DNA of 18,625 bases, from assembly GCA_031295725.1 (NCBI GenBank), contig JAUMNV010000156.1, positions 1 to 18,625 on the forward strand. Reading direction: 5' to 3'. The stretch's first letter is position 1. Each line of letters begins with the position of its first letter. Under the pieces are notes generated by a model that ran no database searches, was not told the origin of the DNA, and saw nothing but the letters and a program-made list of their open reading frames with translations. Of this stretch, positions 7,753 to 18,625 are shown piece by piece. The position numbers and the translations under genes are program-made. The DNA is from Collinsella sp. (GTDB lineage Bacteria; Actinomycetota; Coriobacteriia; Coriobacteriales; Coriobacteriaceae).

Positions 7753-8014
7753 AAGCATTATGAGTGGGGGCGTCAGCCAACGAAAACCCGGGCTGCCCAA
7801 GGTCAACGCAGGCACGCGCCGCCGAAGGCCAGGCGCAAGGTTTTCGTAGATTCCGCACGAGCCGAAGAGCACTTAATGTGCTCTTCGTGCGAGCCAGGAC
7901 TTGACCGAGCGAAAACCTTGCGCCTGGCCTTCGGCGGCGCGTGCCGGATGGTGGAATTGTGTGCAGCCCGGTTTTCCGTTGACCGACGCCGGGGTCCCCG
8001 CCATAATACTTTCG
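7753..8014. repeat. Inverted-repeat element with promoter-bearing arms
   Basis: Two arms of roughly 95-105 bp face each other. The inner 36 bp are perfect (7811-7846 against 7910-7945). Outside these, similarity continues with small gaps: GGGCTGC blocks, GTCAGCCAACG against GTCGGTCAACG, and an outermost ATTATG with a G-run. The centre holds a further stem (GAAGAGCAC 7864-7872 with GTGCTCTTC 7878-7886, loop TTAAT) flanked by CGCAC and GTGCG. No protein-coding gene is supported here. It may be a miniature mobile element or large REP-like palindrome, or a local inverted duplication of the rplJ promoter region. It fills most of the 505-base gap before rplJ. Confidence 0.75.
7979..8007 (+). promoter_or_regulatory. 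Promoter for rplJ-rplL
   Basis: TTGACC (7979-7984) and CATAAT (8002-8007) are separated by exactly 17 bases, giving a likely start near 8014 just upstream of the L10 leader. The promoter lies within the right arm of the inverted-repeat element. The mirrored sequence in the left arm (reading on the minus strand) has TTGGCT and CATAAT but only 12 bases between them, so it is probably inactive. Confidence 0.65.
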
Positions 8015-8158
8015 GTTCACGCACGAATCCGCTGCCAGAGACAGCCGGTGCAAACGGGCATCGCCCGCGAGCTTAATGGGATATCCCGCCAGCCGAGGTG
8101 GTCGAGTAGATATGTCTTCTCGCCCCCGTCGCTCATGCAGCGCGGGGGCTTTCTTTTT
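8015..8158 (+). ncRNA. Ribosomal protein L10 leader RNA
   Basis: The leader upstream of rplJ contains signatures of the L10 leader: GCTGCCAGAGACAGCCGGTG (8031-8050), a CGGGC-ATC-GCCCG hairpin (8055-8067), GGGATATCCC (8078-8087) and CCGCCAGCCGAGGTGG (8087-8102). It ends in an intrinsic terminator. In other bacteria L10, with L7/L12, binds this RNA and represses its own operon. The layout here (binding domain, then terminator, then the rplJ ribosome binding site) implies control by premature termination. Confidence 0.75.
8122..8158 (+). terminator. Attenuator terminator before rplJ
   Basis: A seven-pair GCCCCCG/CGGGGGC stem (8122-8128 with 8143-8149), a bulged T, four more pairs and loop CATGC are followed by TTTCTTTTT. 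It lies in the leader, about 65 bases before rplJ, so it must be conditionally read through for rplJ to be expressed. Confidence 0.8.
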
Positions 8159-8223
8159 GGACATGCCCCCGTCACGTCCTTGTGGCGGACCGTGCCCGGA
8201 AAGAAATCGAGGAGGTGTAATTC

Positions 8224-8745
8224 ATGCCCCAGCAGTACAAAATCGACAAGGTTGCAGAGATCGAGTCCCGTATCGCCGAGAACGCCGGTCTGTTCGTCGT
8301 CAACTACAACGGTCTGACGGTTAAGCAGGCCCAGGAGCTGCGTCATCAGCTTCGCGAGTGCGGCGCCGAGATGAAGGTCTACAAGAACAACCTGGTCAAG
8401 ATCGCTCTCAAGAACCAGGAGCAGCCCGAGCTCGACGAGATCCTCGCCGGCCCCGTCGCTTATGTGTTCTACGAGTCCGAGCCGGTCGAGGCCGCTAAGG
8501 CCCTTAAGGACTTCTCTGCTAAGTCCAAGGGCGTCCTTGAGATCAAGGGCGGTATCTCCGACGGCAAGGCCGTTTCCGCTGATGATGTTAAGGCTATCGC
8601 CGAGCTGCCCACCAAGGATCAGCTTCTCGGCCAGATCGCCGGTCTCATCTCCGGTTTCGCTCGCGACATCGCTGTCTGCGTCAACGGCGTTTCCTCTGGT
8701 CTCGCTCGTTCGATCCAGCAGGTCTCCGAGCAGAAGGCAGCCTAG
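8224..8745 (+). CDS. rplJ: 50S ribosomal protein L10
   Basis: L10 anchors the L7/L12 dimers to 23S rRNA and forms the base of the ribosomal stalk. The 173-residue product has the typical N-terminal RNA-binding domain: a start KIDKVAEIESRIAENAGLFVVNY, GLTVKQAQELRHQLR, and MKVYKNNLVKIAL. The LAGPVAYVF strand follows, then KGGISDGKAVSADDVKAIAELPTKDQL, and a C-terminal helix for L7/L12 binding. GGAGGTG lies six bases before the ATG. It is the first gene of an rplJ-rplL operon preceded by an L10 leader. Length is normal and nothing is missing. Confidence 0.97.
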   Translation: MPQQYKIDKVAEIESRIAENAGLFVVNYNGLTVKQAQELRHQLRECGAEMKVYKNNLVKIALKNQEQPELDEILAGPVAYVFYESEPVEAAKALKDFSAKSKGVLEIKGGISDGKAVSADDVKAIAELPTKDQLLGQIAGLISGFARDIAVCVNGVSSGLARSIQQVSEQKAA

Positions 8746-8760
8746 TCGCTGTTTTCACCC

Positions 8761-8800
8761 GCGGCGGCAACGCCGCACCCCTGGCGCATTCGCGCCGTGT
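8761..8800 (+). other. Two small hairpins between rplJ and rplL
   Basis: GCGGC...GCCGC (8761-8776) and GGCGC-ATTC-GCGCC (8783-8796, followed by GTGTTTTAA) can form in the 102-base gap. The second resembles a weak terminator or RNA processing site. Such elements could help tune the excess of L7/L12 over L10, but that is inference. Confidence 0.35.
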
Positions 8801-8847
8801 TTTAACTGATCTCCGTGCACAGACACGGAAACCGAAAGGACTTAGAA

Positions 8848-9225
8848 ATGGCTAAGCTTACCACCGATGAGATCATCGATGCTCTTAAGGAAATGACCCT
8901 TCTCGAGGCTTCCGAGCTCGTTAAGGCTATCGAGGACACCTTCGGCGTTTCCGCCGCTGCTCCTGCCGCCGTTGTCGCCGCTCCCGCTGCTGGCGCTGCT
9001 GAGGCCGAGGAGAAGACCGAGTTTGACGTCGTGCTCGAGGGCTTCGGCGACAACAAGATCCAGGTCATCAAGGCCGTCCGTGAGCTCACCAACCTTGGCC
9101 TGAAGGAGGCCAAGGAGGTCGTCGAGGGCGCTCCCAAGGCTGTTCTCGAGGGTGCCAAGAAGGAGGACGCCGAGGCTGCCAAGGAGAAGCTCGAGGCTGC
9201 TGGCGCTGCTGTCACCCTCAAGTAA
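8848..9225 (+). CDS. rplL: 50S ribosomal protein L7/L12
   Basis: L7/L12 forms the flexible stalk that recruits translation factor GTPases. The 125-residue product shows the N-terminal dimerisation helices (residues 1-33), an Ala/Pro-rich hinge (about 36-52) and the conserved C-terminal domain with [29 protein letters not shown] and a final GAAVTLK. ATG 8848 is chosen because GAAAGGA ends seven bases before it and the family begins MAKL; the frame is open further up to a GTG at 8815, which would only add residues without family support. Codon use is highly biased, as expected for a highly expressed gene. It is followed by a strong terminator. Confidence 0.97.
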   Translation: MAKLTTDEIIDALKEMTLLEASELVKAIEDTFGVSAAAPAAVVAAPAAGAAEAEEKTEFDVVLEGFGDNKIQVIKAVRELTNLGLKEAKEVVEGAPKAVLEGAKKEDAEAAKEKLEAAGAAVTLK

Positions 9226-9252
9226 TCAGGCTTTCTCGCCAGATTTCTTTGC

Positions 9253-9286
9253 AGACGGGGTTCGCATTGCGAGCCCCGTCTTTTTT
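9253..9286 (+). terminator. Intrinsic terminator of rplJ-rplL
   Basis: AGACGGGG and CCCCGTCT pair (9253-9260 with 9274-9281), with an inner TCGC/GCGA stem and an ATT loop, followed by six Ts. This separates the ribosomal protein operon from galU and rpoBC. Bases 9287-9428 show no gene and no clear signal. Confidence 0.92.
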
Positions 9287-9428
9287 GTTATGGCCACTCT
9301 ATTTTGCTGGCTCGGCATGCAAATTGCTGCCGCTTGCGGTGCTTTGGGGTCGCTACCGTTTGGCGATAAAATTGCACCATTCGAGCATTAATTTGCGTTG
9401 ACCTGCTGAAGAATGGCGCTTGCCTGCA

Positions 9429-9457
9429 TTAACGTTAATTAACAGCGGTAAGATAAT
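9429..9457 (+). promoter_or_regulatory. Probable galU promoter with overlapping palindrome
   Basis: TTAACG (9429-9434) and GATAAT (9452-9457) are 17 bases apart. The -35 box is half of a perfect palindrome TTAACGTTAA (9429-9438), which runs into TTAATTAA (9436-9443). This AT-rich double palindrome stands out in GC-rich DNA and could be an operator. The predicted transcript start is near 9464. Confidence 0.5.
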
Positions 9458-9537
9458 CCGGTATCGCAATTTGGTCTGCGGCCGGTGAGCCGCATGCACG
9501 GGCGCTATTTGCGCCTGCGAAAGGATCCTTGAATACT

Positions 9538-10446
9538 ATGAAGGCAATCATCCCCGCCGCCGGTCTTGGCACGCGTTTTCTGCCTGGCACCAAGTGCACG
9601 CCCAAAGAAATGCTGCCGGTGCTCGACAAGCCGGTCATCCAGTACGTCGTTGAGGAGGCGCTCGACCCCGAGGAGGTCGACGATGCCATTATCGTCACCT
9701 CGCCCGGCAAGCCCGAGCTGCTGAACTACTTCCAGCCCGACCGTTCGCTCGAGAACCTGCTGCGCGAGCGCGGTAAGGACGCCTACGCCGACGCTGTCGC
9801 CCATGCGGGCGGTATGCCGGTCGACTTCCGCTATCAGTACGAGCCCAAGGGTCTCGGTCACGCCATTCGCTCTGCCGCCGACGCTGTGGCAGGGGAGAAC
9901 TTCCTGGTTCTTCTGGGCGACTACGTTGTGCCCAACCGTGATATCTGCGACAAGATGCTGGCCGTCTCCAAGGAGCACGGTGGCGCTTCGGTTATCGCCG
10001 TTGCCGCGTGTGCTCCCGAGGAGGTTAGCCGCTACGGCGTTATCGCCGGTGAGCGCGTGGGCTCGCTCGAGGGCGCCGAGGATGTTGCCGATGGCGAGCC
10101 GGGTGCCGTGTGGCGCATCGGCGGTCTGGTGGAGAAGCCCGCTCCCGAGGCGGCTCCGTCCAACCTGTACATCGTCGGCCGCTACCTGCTGAGCCCGCTG
10201 GTCATGGACCTTCTTGCCGACCAGCAGGCCGGTAAGGGCGGCGAGATCCAGCTGACCGACGCTATGGCCCGTTCGCTCGATCGCGAGGCCATGTACGCTG
10301 TCGTCATCGACCCGCTGTCGGGCTACGACACCGGTACCCCGTCTGGCTGGATGGCCACCAACGCCCTCATGGCTGCAAGCGATCCTCGCTTTGCAAGCGC
10401 CTTCTGGGACGCCATCGACGAGCGCGGCGGCTTGATGCGCAAGTAA
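9538..10446 (+). CDS. galU: UTP-glucose-1-phosphate uridylyltransferase
   Basis: GalU makes UDP-glucose from UTP and glucose-1-phosphate for cell-envelope polysaccharides, glycolipids and galactose metabolism. The 302-residue protein has the nucleotidyltransferase start MKAIIPAAGLGTRFLPGTK with PKEMLPV, then GLGHAI (105-110), the metal-binding Asp128 in LLGDYVV, RYGVIAG (165-171), GLVEKP with Lys200, SNLYIVGRYLL, GEIQLTDA (235-242) and GYDTGTPSGW (262-271). ATG 9538 fits the family start but is 12 bases from AAGGA; a TTG at 9529 is three bases from it and would add Met-Asn-Thr, so the true start is slightly uncertain. It is transcribed alone between terminators, inserted between rplL and rpoB. 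Confidence 0.94.
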   Translation: MKAIIPAAGLGTRFLPGTKCTPKEMLPVLDKPVIQYVVEEALDPEEVDDAIIVTSPGKPELLNYFQPDRSLENLLRERGKDAYADAVAHAGGMPVDFRYQYEPKGLGHAIRSAADAVAGENFLVLLGDYVVPNRDICDKMLAVSKEHGGASVIAVAACAPEEVSRYGVIAGERVGSLEGAEDVADGEPGAVWRIGGLVEKPAPEAAPSNLYIVGRYLLSPLVMDLLADQQAGKGGEIQLTDAMARSLDREAMYAVVIDPLSGYDTGTPSGWMATNALMAASDPRFASAFWDAIDERGGLMRK

Positions 10447-10466
10447 GCCTTCGGGCATCGACATTT

Positions 10467-10499
10467 ACGGGCGCGGACTTCGGTCTGCGCCCGTTTTTT
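10467..10499 (+). terminator. Intrinsic terminator of galU
   Basis: A 12-pair stem, ACGGGCGCGGAC (10467-10478) with GTCTGCGCCCGT (10483-10494, one G-U), is capped by a stable TTCG tetraloop and followed by a run of six Ts. It isolates galU from rpoBC. Confidence 0.93.
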
Positions 10500-10542
10500 A
10501 TAAGAGCTGCGATTGCCGGCTCTCTGTTCACAGAAAATATAT

Positions 10543-10554
10543 GAACAGGTGTTC
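10543..10554. promoter_or_regulatory. LexA-like palindrome (GAAC-N4-GTTC)
   Basis: GAACAGGTGTTC matches the Gram-positive SOS box core GAAC-N4-GTTC, extended by T on the left and GA on the right. TTGCCG (10514-10519) and TATATG (10538-10543) upstream could be a promoter with an 18-base spacer that the site would cover. A second inverted repeat, CTGTTCA/TGAACAG (10524-10530 with 10542-10548), overlaps it. The only downstream gene is rpoB, 180 bases away. Confidence 0.35.
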
Positions 10555-10632
10555 GATACACCAACATCTACCTGCATGTTTTCTGTCGAAAAACTTTGCT
10601 ACTCCAAAAACTCAATCGCGTCAAGGCTTTTC

Positions 10633-10660
10633 TTGCCCAACGGTCGGTACCTGATAAACT
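10633..10660 (+). promoter_or_regulatory. Probable rpoBC promoter
   Basis: TTGCCC (10633-10638) and TAAACT (10655-10660) are 16 bases apart. The start would be near 10667, giving a leader of about 67 bases that holds a hairpin TGGCGA...TCGCCA (10677-10697) before the ribosome binding site AAGGAGG (10718-10724). Confidence 0.5.
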
Positions 10661-10733
10661 ATTAGGTTGCGATAACTGGCGAAGCTATGCCTCGCCAATC
10701 CACCGAGCATTTCCGTGAAGGAGGAAAAACCTG

Positions 10734-14225
<3,492 letters not shown>

Positions 14226-14231
14226 TTGACT

Positions 14232-18625
<4,394 letters not shown>

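Noticed and set aside
7649..8164. A 171-codon minus-strand frame across the repeat element and L10 leader
   Set aside because: It reads through an inverted repeat, a promoter and a terminator, ends inside the aminotransferase and has no protein-like pattern.
10576..10665. A short open frame (about 29 codons) downstream of the LexA-like site
   Set aside because: No ribosome binding site, and it overlaps the probable rpoB promoter.

Overview
This GC-rich window looks like the chromosome of a Coriobacteriia actinobacterium, most likely Collinsella or a close relative. That is inferred from the gene content and order, strong GAG/AAG/GCC codon bias, GTG starts on rpoB and rpoC, and the style of the RNA polymerase subunits; no marker here proves the genus.

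Left part (1-6581), metabolic and transport genes. A FeoA-FeoB fusion for ferrous iron uptake is broken by an apparent one-base shift in a T run. Next come a SotB-like sugar efflux transporter with its own promoter, then a two-gene unit of a cytoplasmic GH13 alpha-amylase-family enzyme and a family-6 (hypoxanthine/deoxyinosine) DNA glycosylase. A minus-strand hypothetical gene runs convergently into the glycosylase with one base between the stop codons.

Middle part (6582-10500). A class I aminotransferase changes codon usage sharply in its last third. It is followed by a ~260 bp inverted-repeat element whose right arm carries the promoter that appears to drive rplJ-rplL. An L10 leader RNA with an intrinsic terminator precedes rplJ (L10) and rplL (L7/L12), and a strong terminator follows rplL. 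galU stands as a separate transcription unit between rplL and rpoB, splitting the usual rplJL-rpoBC order.

Right part (10501-18625), RNA polymerase. rpoB has its own promoter region, with a LexA-like palindrome further upstream. It is followed, six bases after its stop, by rpoC, which stays open to the window edge. Both subunits are unusual. In beta, the normally near-invariant fork loop 2 next to the rifampicin pocket is replaced by a longer, unrelated 16-residue loop. In beta', more than 200 residues follow the normal C-terminus, and they include a 50-residue segment that aligns without gaps to the C-terminal domain of the RNA polymerase alpha subunit, keeping most of its DNA-contact residues. 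This second alpha-CTD-like module on beta' is the most striking observation in the window.
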